Made by a program: the position numbers and the translations under genes. The notes under the pieces are model-generated. The model worked only from the letters and a program-made list of their open reading frames with translations, did not search any database and had not been told where the DNA came from. Positions 9,301 to 15,740 of a DNA stretch of 25,736 nucleotides are shown here, piece after piece. The stretch is from a virus. The stretch is from positions 1-25,736 of IMG/VR virus record IMGVR_UViG_3300001750_000008. One strand, written 5' to 3'. The stretch's first letter is position 1. Each line of letters opens with the position of its first letter.

Positions 9301-9430
9301 ACCGAACTAGGTCCTTACCCCCTTCTTTGAGCGGACGCACCAATTCAAAGGTCGGGTCAAAGGACTCGTCTATCTCCCAGGTCTCCTGGAATTCTTCTTC
9401 CTCTGCTAATTCCCATGTTTCAGTTGTCAT
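3326..9430 (-). CDS. Giant internal virion (ejection) polyvalent protein with GNAT-like and zincin-like segments, 2034 aa
   Basis: By position this corresponds to the largest ejection protein of T7-like phages (gp16 position), but it is longer and its domains differ. An acidic N-terminus with repeated TWE/WEL motifs is followed by an apolar glycine/alanine-rich stretch around 130-205. Residues about 640-765 look like the acetyltransferase-like module of phage polyvalent proteins (GYALTPENDVVNVFN, RGAGAEAVIAAI, AEYYERFGF). HELGH at 877-881, within STPIHELGHIITDLL, is an HExxH zincin motif; FEAYCMEG near 927 fits the rest of that module. A long charged helical part follows, and the C-terminal 330 residues are rich in hydrophobic helices (FSVAAKQALSLTQTI, FTMFYTFFSVFQNQMM, WWILIFPSILGGI). 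I see no lytic transglycosylase motif like that of T7 gp16. Known relatives are carried in the virion and injected; acting on host proteins is inference. The start overlaps the upstream gene by 11 nt and has only a weak Shine-Dalgarno, suggesting coupling. Confidence 0.82.
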   Translation of the reverse strand: MTTETWELAEEEEFQETWEIDESFDPTFELVRPLKEGGKDLVRSAAWENKAWADKYQKDMAEMYSELKAEGTYSRSELEEIKRVFSELHDPFVNQRKPHEKSWHEKVIESETIKPDKAYLESRKHKSGFVRYGEDFVQMIPQALAQIVTTLIGGPASGMFFMGTQIAGGQYEKLIKEGVEPARAFKSSIAAGIMEAPLEAFGLGKALRFFKPGRTVTKVIKDVGSAMVAEFITEWFQKYPELITEVWAKTPGESIDQRFKKVIEGFWQATKEGWYEGSLAMWFGGLTSAGKMYADSKAQQSEDEQVKQIYESLPAQEKTAIDVKVGNMVEQGVSEEDALNESVKSHVHEKNINQNELIEKIKHIDEMVDIDTVVETVKRRIDLQKPIESESREQFFDSMKKRYSDEEVETQQDLFDGVARSWAERNGKSPEEFYTDVIGGFETGTAEQFQSAVMQAAKGAVDIDTILSAPDVVQILVDSAKNTRQITQFGYELGIKALDNDSLQVSMSEARETLNEEYEEAHKDNDHQKMLDLAAAKQSFREGLEIIDAIKNKTQNSAKTIAKKWLKGEIEFDEKLLYNELVQAYNKRKQEALGSEQLRKREKKRIEKEAPRDAEYQDSNEFSRKAVEEKSQEVKPQFVETDPSSFNKALDNTTRPDFLYRYSDEELSNFKTFTTEDGTVGYALTPENDVVNVFNNSEQRGAGAEAVIAAIVNGGETLDCYDGFLAEYYERFGFKEVKRDAWNDEYAPEKWDYDKFGEPDVVYMRYEGGTRNADDIRRHYESSRLQRKTTGDRRRTADPDRLDRKESTEKRLGLGEKEPGTSETLLGGSSKPRSVDEDDDILYQDSAPPRGAIENLHKNIPKIIHAFESADVSTPIHELGHIITDLLYQQKHADYYTLAEFAGVDPDRAEIGLSAWSKSEREKSAIAFEAYCMEGKAPTSRLQDVFKKMKEWLIDIYQSIQNLDIQLNDSVRSIFDRWVSTEIERQADPFADINEWIKAGDLEIDEQSKINEHEIRGIDPASVHEYDQIVVEARKRVLGSIAQKRKKDEKKLKAAFLKEAIDSIQNDGFYLMMDDLKASGGLKLSDLYDLYDKDHIRDLISRMPGLISENGLNADFFATQYNYYNTDELIQDILNHPTKKEAIQRYNDDLWMEYERGLDYENAESYQEIIDEEINILNQMLGKKKSKARKDLKKTIREQTGQIKDEDYRKLVQDFKHDEILARKAFREGKKEGALEKTLKLREQQRERVRKIRGNIKEQRKKTIIDNRMNRYMRSKSIPPEYREQITHFLQEYYYVPPSFQVTPEKNLEAFLEQRYENNEWTVDTIKDLLTMRPVQMRNIKGFRKPLTPDERQIVADIADMLAHMGRTEGKLIKAEKERELRSTIGEMTKRGYEVHGSAGISEDIETPSQRKMGWWQSMSQGSKEFLAQLRKAEFLFQWLDGWKDDGPNYQIFQWIKKAEDHEFKLGEDVWKKLRTAFKGFNRKWAFEKIRLPWMKKPLTKEEVVMVALNSGNEGNLKALRAGYGWEDQQIQEIVNTLNEDERQLVINIWNIIDELYPELNTVHKDLTGVDLKKVGGNYFPLIFDRELSFLVAKHASEKDMLDHSASAYTRPKVEAGHMKARKGGKLPPLLKFSTIAKHVTDVVHNISHQIPIRNAQQIIADKVYRHMVEGTIGKENYLQLMPWLKYVARPKPEPTCNLEKILGRIRRGTTVVALGAKFSVAAKQALSLTQTIKEVGLGRTLRAMSRFYAHPRKTAEFIKENSAMIRNRKRQWDRELAQFAREFDPTHRPGLETAREAFFGMIGFMDAVATMPTWLAGYQEGMDRYNNNQDKAVDHADKLVRQTQPAASPKDLAGIQRGGELKKLFTMFYTFFSVFQNQMMKTAQMYRLGNINTLQAMKAYWWILIFPSILGGIINRRRLPEDDEWWKDLVSYGTGGLPFVRDIVSGMIKDYGYTMSPAVGFGEEIKRLNKAIWAEEKELGKIIKPATKVIGYWWGLPSNQLIITVDGMIDLMTGETEDFSRLFFSEQKRSRRR
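6925..7116 (-). CDS. Candidate nested overlapping gene inside the giant virion-protein gene, 63 aa
   Basis: This ATG-to-TAG frame runs on the same strand as the giant gene but in another frame. A full AAGGAGG Shine-Dalgarno lies at 7131-7125, eight bases before the ATG, better than that of most real genes here, including the host gene. The product starts MPMTLEDITKVLGYKERP, is balanced in composition, has three tryptophans and two predicted amphipathic helices (TEEELLTLIDWTEKRVQKR, LDWVKKNQALLRLSWEEV) and ends in LNLGL. The giant protein's own frame here is a low-complexity charged linker between the GNAT-like and zincin-like segments, so a second frame could evolve there at little cost. I recognise no family, signal peptide or membrane segment. 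It may be a genuine overprinted gene or a chance frame; the ribosome binding site is the main argument for it. Confidence 0.4.
   Translation of the reverse strand: MPMTLEDITKVLGYKERPPGTEEELLTLIDWTEKRVQKRGLDWVKKNQALLRLSWEEVLNLGL
7125..7131 (-). promoter_or_regulatory. Strong internal Shine-Dalgarno (AAGGAGG)
   Basis: AAGGAGG on the minus strand, 8 nt before the ATG at 7116. It sits well inside the giant ejection-protein gene, where no ribosome binding site is otherwise needed. Confidence 0.5.
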
Positions 9431-11222
9431 CTAGTAAATTATCTTTCGCGTAATATGTTATGGTTTCAGTTTTAGGATCATATACGAGCATGGCGCCTGA
9501 ATTTAATTTCACCATACCTTTAACAACGACTCTTTTTAATATAGCTTCCGGAACTGGTTTACCCTCCGGAGCATTGACCACCTGAATCTTTTCCGGATCG
9601 TATTGTGGAGGCGATGGAACATCAGGGACACCGGTAAAAGGATCATCAGCAAGTTGTGGGAGTTCTTTTTTCGGTGTCTCCTTTTTTTTCTTTTTTTCTT
9701 CTGTATGTTTTTCAGCTTCGATTTCAAGGGGTGTGGTTTTCTTTCCATCAACAAAAGGTATAAAATCATACCATTTCGGCACCAAAGTATCCTCGATGAC
9801 TGAAGTCCCAATTTCCGCCACTTCCTGGTATGTAAGATGTCTTTTCTCTCCCGCCTTCTGAAGTTCAAGCTCCCGGATCTGGATGCCTTCGAGGATCATT
9901 GAGTTGAAAAGGGGTCTTAATTCCAGTACGGCTTCATCTCCCTGAAACTTTTTCGCAAATGCAAACTCAAGGTCCGTTATTGCAGTATTGTAATGTTGAG
10001 GAAACCCGACCGCCTTTTTGATTTGGGCATCCAGCGAGATCATATCTGCTGATGATAATCGGGATGAAAATTCTACAAGCTGAAAGGAGTCATTAAGATT
10101 GCCCTTGTATACCTCCACCAAAAGCGCATGTTTCAGAGCTTCATTTGACTTAACCTTTTTTCCATCTGCCCTGCTTTCCAACCCATTCTTGAAATGATAG
10201 AATTCCTGTTCAGTAATGCTTCCCTCTTTTCTTGCCTTATCCGCTTCAAACAATGCGTTGTTAAAGTATCCCTGGTTGAGCTGACCGAACATGGATTGAT
10301 AAGCGTTATTCCTGTTTTCTTTTTTCTGCTCCTGCTCCCGTCGTCGAATTTCGTTGTATTCGTTTCTGAGCCGGGATTTCACATAGTCCCGGACCGCATA
10401 AGGTTGATCAGATGTGTCAGCGTATTCCGCTGCCAATAAAAGATCATCCGGGTTCTGTTCAATTGCTTTCCTATAAAGAATGCTGGCCTGTATCTGGTTG
10501 TTTAATGTTTCGTGAGCCTGACTTGAAATATTTCCTTTATATTTGTCGAGGATCTTTAATGCTTCATCCGGGTTTTGTTCTTTAAGCTGGCCCACTGCGG
10601 CAATCACAAAATCATTGATCGTCTCGGATATAATATGTTCTGCCGGCTGCCCCTGGTTTGTCTGTTTGATCAGATCCACCTGGTCATCAACGGACATAGA
10701 GAAATCTTCAACCGTGAGGTTCGGATTTGATCTTAATTCTTCGGTAATCCTGGCGTGCTCAGACTTTAGGGTATCAACTTTTATCTGCTGATGCTTTCGC
10801 GCCTGAAAACCGGCCAGCATACTGACACCCTGTCTTTTAAGGCCTTCCGCCCGCTCAAGGTACATGGCCTGCTGTTCAGCATTAAGACCTTCGCCGGCTA
10901 ATCTCGCAAGCTCATCATAATGACCCACACCGGTCTTGAACCATTCCGGAGTGTTGGCAAATACTTCTTTATGCTGGTTAATCTTGCCATCCGGAGCACT
11001 TTCAATGGTTCGAAACTTTGTCATTGCCTGGGCTACAGCCAGGACATTTCTTTCGTGATTGAGCCGTCTTCTTCTTTCCGTAAATATATTAAAAGACGTA
11101 TCACCCAGTTTTTTGAGCTCATCCGCCACAGGATCCTGAATACTTCGCTTCGTATTATCCATTGGCATGTTGACCGCCGCGGGTGCGGATCGTCTTTGTT
11201 GGTATCCTGTAAAGTTCGGCAT
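9420..11222 (-). CDS. Internal virion protein (T7 gp15 position), 600 aa
   Basis: I do not recognise specific motifs, so this call rests on position and composition. The gene lies between a gp14-like protein and the giant ejection protein, the slot of T7 gp15. The product is almost entirely predicted helix, with long charged heptad-like stretches (NEYNEIRRREQEQKKENR, LEFAFAKKFQGDEAV) and no signal peptide or membrane segment. A lysine-rich hinge (EKHTEEKKKKKETPKKE) near residue 510 separates the helical body from a short C-terminal beta-like part (VVVKGMVKLNSGAMLVYDP). Such proteins leave the capsid with the DNA and help form the ejection conduit. The start codon abuts the upstream stop (TAAATG) with only a weak purine-rich ribosome site, so it is probably translationally coupled. 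The 3' end overlaps the next gene by 11 nt. Confidence 0.6.
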   Translation of the reverse strand: MPNFTGYQQRRSAPAAVNMPMDNTKRSIQDPVADELKKLGDTSFNIFTERRRRLNHERNVLAVAQAMTKFRTIESAPDGKINQHKEVFANTPEWFKTGVGHYDELARLAGEGLNAEQQAMYLERAEGLKRQGVSMLAGFQARKHQQIKVDTLKSEHARITEELRSNPNLTVEDFSMSVDDQVDLIKQTNQGQPAEHIISETINDFVIAAVGQLKEQNPDEALKILDKYKGNISSQAHETLNNQIQASILYRKAIEQNPDDLLLAAEYADTSDQPYAVRDYVKSRLRNEYNEIRRREQEQKKENRNNAYQSMFGQLNQGYFNNALFEADKARKEGSITEQEFYHFKNGLESRADGKKVKSNEALKHALLVEVYKGNLNDSFQLVEFSSRLSSADMISLDAQIKKAVGFPQHYNTAITDLEFAFAKKFQGDEAVLELRPLFNSMILEGIQIRELELQKAGEKRHLTYQEVAEIGTSVIEDTLVPKWYDFIPFVDGKKTTPLEIEAEKHTEEKKKKKETPKKELPQLADDPFTGVPDVPSPPQYDPEKIQVVNAPEGKPVPEAILKRVVVKGMVKLNSGAMLVYDPKTETITYYAKDNLLDDN

Positions 11223-11702
11223 TTATCTTCTTTCCCACATTTCGTTTCCGGTTTGAAGCAGTGTTCTTGCCATGCCCAACCGTGACGACAGCTTTCTGTT
11301 TTTTGCGTCGAGCGTAGTAATTTTTGCCTTTTGCCTATATTGATCGGCTTTTCCCCGTGCCCTTTCTTCTGCCATGGTGCCTTCCATTTCGATTAACTGT
11401 GCATCGATCTCAGCTTGATATTCCGTGTCTGCCAGCGCGTCTACAGCACTTCCTTCCATAGTCACCCCGGAAGCCGCAATCCTGGCAACCTGAGCACCCT
11501 TGACCTGTCCGACCCTTCGACGATGTGTGCTTAATTCAAGGTCAGTTCTTTTCCGCTGATATTGAGCTTCAAACTCCGCTTTCTTTGCGTTGCTGGTATC
11601 GACGGCCGCATTATATTCTCCCACATCTTCAGCATGTTTCATCTGGTGGTACTGAGCGTACAGACTTACCGCCGATGACGCTGCCTGTCCCATACTACCC
11701 AT
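11223..11702 (-). CDS. Internal virion protein, T7 gp14-like, 159 aa
   Basis: An upstream in-frame start at 11771 would overlap the nozzle gene by 70 bases. The ATG at 11702 is preferred because it overlaps the nozzle stop (TAATG) and has GGAGGT six bases upstream. The product begins MGSMGQAASSAVSLYAQYHQ, an alanine/serine-rich segment, followed by a long alpha-helical body. The motif IAASGVTMEGSAVDALADT is typical of small phage ejection proteins of the gp14 type (SGV...GSxxDxLADT), and the C-terminus is charged helix (EERARGKADQYRQKA). In T7 the equivalent protein sits in the inner core and is ejected to form part of the channel across the outer membrane. Its order after the nozzle and before two larger ejection proteins supports this. 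Confidence 0.65.
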   Translation of the reverse strand: MGSMGQAASSAVSLYAQYHQMKHAEDVGEYNAAVDTSNAKKAEFEAQYQRKRTDLELSTHRRRVGQVKGAQVARIAASGVTMEGSAVDALADTEYQAEIDAQLIEMEGTMAEERARGKADQYRQKAKITTLDAKNRKLSSRLGMARTLLQTGNEMWERR

Positions 11703-14284
11703 TACGGCACCTCCAATACCGGCACAATGGCAAGTACTGTAAGGGGCAAGGGCAGTTCCTGCCTGATGCAAATATTTCCATCATATTCAAAATCAGCATC
11801 AAAGCCTAACCGCCGTTCGCCTGTAAAAAGCGGCAGGGGTTCTCCCATAAGATCATCCGATGACCTCATAAATTCCTCACCCAGGCTGTCAAAGCTGTCC
11901 CCGTATTTAAAGCCCAGGGATTTATGCAGGTTTACGGTTAAATCAATAATTCTCTTTTTCTTTCCTTTTATGGTTCCCTGTTCAGGACCCAATGTGATCG
12001 GCAGGGTTTGAACGTCGGTATTATATTTAAGTCCGATGTGTGCTTTTCGGGTTCGACGTTCAAGAGTAATGGATCCGCTCGAAACTGTGAGTGGCGGATG
12101 GACACTGCCATCGGCCAATATCTGCACCTCTCGACCTTCAAGATGATCAAGTCCGGAAATCGTCTGGGCCATCTGCTGTATCTTTCCGCCACCGGTGTAA
12201 ACAGTGAACCCGGTGCCATCAATGTTATTTCCGTTCTCATCCTGCAGCTCAAAAGTATTGGCTGTTACATTGGCAATTTTATATGTGATTCCGTTTAATT
12301 CGGTCATGCTCTGGCTGATACCGGCCTGGGCATCCGCTTCCGGCATTCGATCGATATACCCATACTTACCGTTAGTTAAGCCGTGGCCAGTAGCGGTGAT
12401 CACAACCGGATTCGCCTGCGTGGCTCCTTCAACGTCCATTTCATTATGGAACGTAAGCCCTGAGTCCACATAGAAAGCGTCCCTTGCAGTGTTGGAGGTA
12501 AAAGGCGGTGCCATCCGTTCTATATATCTTTTATAGGTTCCGTTTATGGCCCGCCTTACCGCCAGCCACAATTCATCATTCCCATCAATTCCCGGGATGG
12601 TCGCGATAGCCTCAACCTTGCCATCGGTAATATGCCTGTGCCAGCCCATGACTTCATGAGCTTTCATGTATGTAAGACCAAGCAAAACCCCATCATCCCG
12701 GACACTCCATACAATCCGGTGAGGCATCTGCTGATATGTTAACTGCTTTAATGTATTGTTTTCGGTCAGGTGTGTAGCCAGTACCAGTAATTCTTCACTC
12801 TGATACCCGTCGGTTTCATAGGCATACACACACTCCATAAGGTTCTTACCGCCTCTCTGGACAAAAAGAATTGTGTTACCCACAACAACAGGTATGATGG
12901 GTTCAGAACCATATGCGGATTGTGGTTTGACATCTACTTTTGTGGGTGTAATCGGTTCGGAATCTGTAGCGCCGGACATGGCCCATTCTCCGCCTGCAGT
13001 ACCGATGATCAGTTTTCGAAGGGACACCAGCCAGCGTCCAACATCGACCGTGTTGGACGCTAAAATAAACGTGCATGCGTCATCATCCTTAAGAGGATAA
13101 CTGATGTTAAAGTTTTTAAACCCGGCTGACTGACTGAGAAATATGGCCTGTGGCTTATTCAGGGTACACATGGTGGCCAGGCGTTCCTCGTGAAACGTAA
13201 TGCATGACGGATAATTGCCAGCGCCTTGAAATGGATTGCGATACGCCGGCGGCACATCATTCACGTTCGGAACAATGCTGCCGTCATCTTTGAATTGCTC
13301 AGTATCTGCCCGGGCCAGATAACCGTATGTACCCGCCTTTTCACGGTATACATAATAATGAGAGACTCCGGCCACTTTGTCCCAGGAAAGATTAACATAA
13401 TTGCTGGCATTCAAAGCGGCTGCAGCGCTGATCCTGTGTATCTGTGTTGATTTACCGCCACTTGTATAAGCGGTATATGCTGTGCCATTAATCCCGGAGA
13501 GCTCATAGGTATTTGCTGTTTTATTTGCAGCCGTGTATTCATTGCCATTGAGCTCGGTCATGCCCAGCACATCCTCAATTAGAATAACCTCCCCATTTTC
13601 ATAGGGATGACCATTATCGGTGATGACAACGGGATTTGTCTGAGTAGCCCCCGAAATATTTCCGCTTTTGCCGCCAGGGTTACTTTCTTCATAGGTATCT
13701 GCATCGACAGCCGTGATTTTATACCTGTAATTCGTGCCTGTAGTTCCGGTTTGAGTAAGAGCAATGTTTTCAGGCGAGCCAGTCAACGGTCCGATTTCCA
13801 ATGCCTGAATGTTCCAGGATGTGTGTCCGGATCGCGTCAGCTCTTGGATTGGCCAGTTGGGATGAACAAGAAACATGGTGTCTGCGGATTGGGTGTATTG
13901 AATCATTGGAAATTCATCCGCTTTCCACGGTATGACAACACCGCTCACACCGTTTACAAGTTCATAGGGACTACCCCCGTCATAGATTCGCCCGCCATCC
14001 ATATAGAAACGAAGATATCCGTCACCCCCCGGGGTTTCTCCCAATTCCAGCATGTAAGCTTGAGTCACTGAAAACTCGAAAGGTATCAATCTGACTTTCT
14101 TACCGGAATTTTTAGCTTCACCGATAAATTCTAATCCCGGTCGCCGGGTCAGTCCGCCCTGGGGATACAGCACGGCATTGACCAGGGTTTTCAGACCTGA
14201 TGAATACTTGGCAAGGTCCACCCGGCCGATCATGACCGGCGATAATTCACCGGCATTAAATGATTTTTGAATGGTTGTTGTCAT
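11702..14284 (-). CDS. Tail tubular protein B / nozzle (T7 gp12-like) with two FCCH-like insertions, 860 aa
   Basis: The N-terminus IQKSFNAGELSPVMIGRVDLAKYSSGL followed by NAVLYPQGGLTRRPGLEFI is the signature of phage nozzle proteins of the T7 gp12 type, which form the distal end of the short tail and hold the fibres. Length (about 800-900) fits. Two related segments, at about 212-280 and 620-703, carry ATQTNPVVIT.NGH, MTELNG..Y, ANTYEL/ANTFEL and YT(S/G)GGK; they resemble the E1 FCCH-type beta module often inserted in these proteins. The gene starts in an ATGA overlap with the adaptor gene and ends in a TAATG overlap with the gp14-like gene. Confidence 0.88.
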   Translation of the reverse strand: MTTTIQKSFNAGELSPVMIGRVDLAKYSSGLKTLVNAVLYPQGGLTRRPGLEFIGEAKNSGKKVRLIPFEFSVTQAYMLELGETPGGDGYLRFYMDGGRIYDGGSPYELVNGVSGVVIPWKADEFPMIQYTQSADTMFLVHPNWPIQELTRSGHTSWNIQALEIGPLTGSPENIALTQTGTTGTNYRYKITAVDADTYEESNPGGKSGNISGATQTNPVVITDNGHPYENGEVILIEDVLGMTELNGNEYTAANKTANTYELSGINGTAYTAYTSGGKSTQIHRISAAAALNASNYVNLSWDKVAGVSHYYVYREKAGTYGYLARADTEQFKDDGSIVPNVNDVPPAYRNPFQGAGNYPSCITFHEERLATMCTLNKPQAIFLSQSAGFKNFNISYPLKDDDACTFILASNTVDVGRWLVSLRKLIIGTAGGEWAMSGATDSEPITPTKVDVKPQSAYGSEPIIPVVVGNTILFVQRGGKNLMECVYAYETDGYQSEELLVLATHLTENNTLKQLTYQQMPHRIVWSVRDDGVLLGLTYMKAHEVMGWHRHITDGKVEAIATIPGIDGNDELWLAVRRAINGTYKRYIERMAPPFTSNTARDAFYVDSGLTFHNEMDVEGATQANPVVITATGHGLTNGKYGYIDRMPEADAQAGISQSMTELNGITYKIANVTANTFELQDENGNNIDGTGFTVYTGGGKIQQMAQTISGLDHLEGREVQILADGSVHPPLTVSSGSITLERRTRKAHIGLKYNTDVQTLPITLGPEQGTIKGKKKRIIDLTVNLHKSLGFKYGDSFDSLGEEFMRSSDDLMGEPLPLFTGERRLGFDADFEYDGNICIRQELPLPLTVLAIVPVLEVP

Positions 14285-14841
14285 TTTCTCGCTGATATAA
14301 AAGAATCTTCTTCTTCGGACCCTCGCATTGAAATATTTTCCTGAGATTGATCCACAGCTATAGCCTGTGGAAGCTCAAGATTATAAATCTCCAACATTAA
14401 CTTTGGTAGATTGGATGATTTGGATCCGGTTTTCCGAGTTGCGATCATTGACGCAAGTCGGTACGCTAAAACATTGACAAAATGAACTGGATATAATTCC
14501 GGATTTTCTACACTTTTAGTGTAGTGGAGAATACGGGAGGATTCATTCGTGTAGATCGCACCTCCGATGATTTCATATTCTGTTGATTCATCATCCATGC
14601 GTCTCGGATATAAACAATCGTTTGGAATCTGATACATGTAACTCCAAGCCGCCGTGTCCGGTTCCTGGGACAGCTGCGCCAGTTCTTTGATCTCATGTGC
14701 AAATTTCCATGTATGATCAATTAAAGTCGTATCCCTGGCCAAAGGCCACATGGCTTTGACCGCAAGATCCTCGTCCGGAGAAATGATTTGTTTTGCCCCA
14801 ATAAGAGTTAATGAGGCATTTGATATTTCTACCTGGTCCAT
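14281..14841 (-). CDS. Tail tubular protein A / adaptor (T7 gp11-like), 186 aa
   Basis: The protein starts MDQVEISNASLTLIGAKQI, then DEDLAVKAMWPLARDTTLIDHTWKFA, WSYMYQIPNDCLYPRRM and a helical part with FVNVLAYRLASMIA. These are the conserved blocks of the short-tail adaptor family (NxALxxIGxxxI, W.FA, YxYxxPxDCLxxR). Length fits T7 gp11 (about 196). It joins portal and nozzle in the assembled tail. The nozzle gene follows with a 4-nt ATGA overlap, and the two are expected to be co-translated. Confidence 0.87.
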   Translation of the reverse strand: MDQVEISNASLTLIGAKQIISPDEDLAVKAMWPLARDTTLIDHTWKFAHEIKELAQLSQEPDTAAWSYMYQIPNDCLYPRRMDDESTEYEIIGGAIYTNESSRILHYTKSVENPELYPVHFVNVLAYRLASMIATRKTGSKSSNLPKLMLEIYNLELPQAIAVDQSQENISMRGSEEEDSFISARK

Positions 14842-14854
14842 GATTTACTCTTTC

Positions 14855-15184
14855 TTATTTTTCGGCATTCCCTCGAACAATTTCGAGTGCCTGAATTAAA
14901 GCCTGTTCCTTAGTCTGAGAGCGGTCTATCTTGATTTGGTATTTCTTCGCAATATAGTCCGCCAATTTATTCACATTCATTCCCTTCAATTGTTCTTCAA
15001 GGAGTGTTTGAGAATCAGTGTCTGTTTCCTTTTCAGGCTCTCCAAACAGCTCGAAATGATTGTTTGGTTCGTCCTCGGACACAACGATTCCGTCCTTATA
15101 GATGTATCTCCCATTGTAAATACATGCGCGCTTTGCCTTCCATTTCTTCATCGATTTTTTCTTTGGCATTGTTTTTTTCTCCAT
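14855..15184 (-). CDS. Small structural-region protein of unknown function, up to 109 aa
   Basis: I recognise no family. The N-terminus is lysine-rich (MPKKKSMKKWKAKRACIYNGRYIYKDG), followed by a short beta-like unit, an acidic linker (EPEKETDTDSQTLLEEQLKG) and a C-terminal helix pair that could be SAP-like (NVNKLADYIAKKYQI..SQTKEQALIQALEIV). The gene lies between the cement protein and the adaptor, where BPP-1-like phages carry a small conserved virion protein. Two starts are possible: the ATG at 15184, or an ATG at 15169 that has GGAG nine bases upstream and gives 104 residues. I give the longer form; the shorter has the better ribosome site. Confidence 0.72.
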   Translation of the reverse strand: MEKKTMPKKKSMKKWKAKRACIYNGRYIYKDGIVVSEDEPNNHFELFGEPEKETDTDSQTLLEEQLKGMNVNKLADYIAKKYQIKIDRSQTKEQALIQALEIVRGNAEK

Positions 15185-15189
15185 AGATA

Positions 15190-15214
15190 TCCGGAGAGGG
15201 TTTTCCTCCCCGGA
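15190..15214. other. Stem-loop just upstream of the small structural gene
   Basis: TCCGGAGAGG at 15190-15199 faces CCTCCCCGGA at 15205-15214. On the minus strand this is a 10-bp stem with one G-U pair and a 5-nt loop, ending 5 nt before the ATG at 15184. There is no T-run, so a terminator is unlikely. Its position suggests a translation or RNA-processing element between the cement and downstream genes. Confidence 0.45.
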
Positions 15215-15237
15215 GATTTAAGGTTGAAATTCAGGAA

Positions 15238-15666
15238 TTATAACTGCCCGTACTGATTTGCGAACCCATGAATATTGTTTGTTTTGTCAAGTACGAGTCC
15301 GGCATCGATCTTGCCCGCGGTCATCGGCCCGGTTGCAACGGTAAAATACAGCCGGACAAACTCTTCCAGGTTGTCAGGCAGTGGCGGTAGGGGTATTTTA
15401 TACCCTGCCTTAAGAGTGTCCTTACTGATCGCACCGGTTTGATATACCGTTGTCGGGGAAGCAAAACCCTCGTTATCATCAGTTTCAATTCCGACGACAA
15501 GGGTTGCAGCTCCAACAGCCGCAAAGTCTTCCCCAATTTCCGCAAAGACCTCAACCGGCTCACCCTCGCCAAGCCTTCCCTCAACACTCTTGATCACATG
15601 ATCAGACGGTGCAGAGACGGTGATTGCCTGGTTGTCTGAAAATTCAGTTTCATAATCCATCATCAT
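15238..15666 (-). CDS. Capsid cement/decoration protein, Bbp16-like, 142 aa
   Basis: Conserved blocks of the Bbp16-type cement family are visible in order: FSDNQAITVSA, LGEGEPVEVFAEIGEDF, VGAATLVVGIETDD, KAGYKIPLPPLPDN, VRLYFTVATGPMTAGKIDAGLVLD. The protein is beta-rich with no membrane segment. In BPP-1 this protein decorates and stabilises the expanded capsid. It is directly downstream of the major capsid gene, as expected. An AAGGAG Shine-Dalgarno precedes three consecutive ATG codons (15666, 15663, 15660); the first has the most usual spacing. Confidence 0.85.
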   Translation of the reverse strand: MMMDYETEFSDNQAITVSAPSDHVIKSVEGRLGEGEPVEVFAEIGEDFAAVGAATLVVGIETDDNEGFASPTTVYQTGAISKDTLKAGYKIPLPPLPDNLEEFVRLYFTVATGPMTAGKIDAGLVLDKTNNIHGFANQYGQL

Positions 15667-15740
15667 GATATCTTTCTCCTTGATTAGAGTTGTTTATTAT
15701 AAAACGCGATGAATACTATTTATCTATTCCAAGCTAAGTA

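Noticed and set aside
9536-9868. Minus-strand 110-codon frame rich in K and R
   Set aside because: It is an out-of-frame reading of the 600-residue ejection protein with no ribosome site; basic composition comes from A-rich lysine codons shifted by one.
11703-11771. Longer start for the gp14-like gene
   Set aside because: It would overlap the nozzle gene by 70 bases and add a cysteine-containing leader; the ATG at 11702 has the TAATG overlap and a GGAGGT site.
12008-12473. Overlapping plus-strand frames of 89-96 codons opposite the nozzle gene
   Set aside because: They are antisense shadows without ribosome sites over a firmly identified gene.
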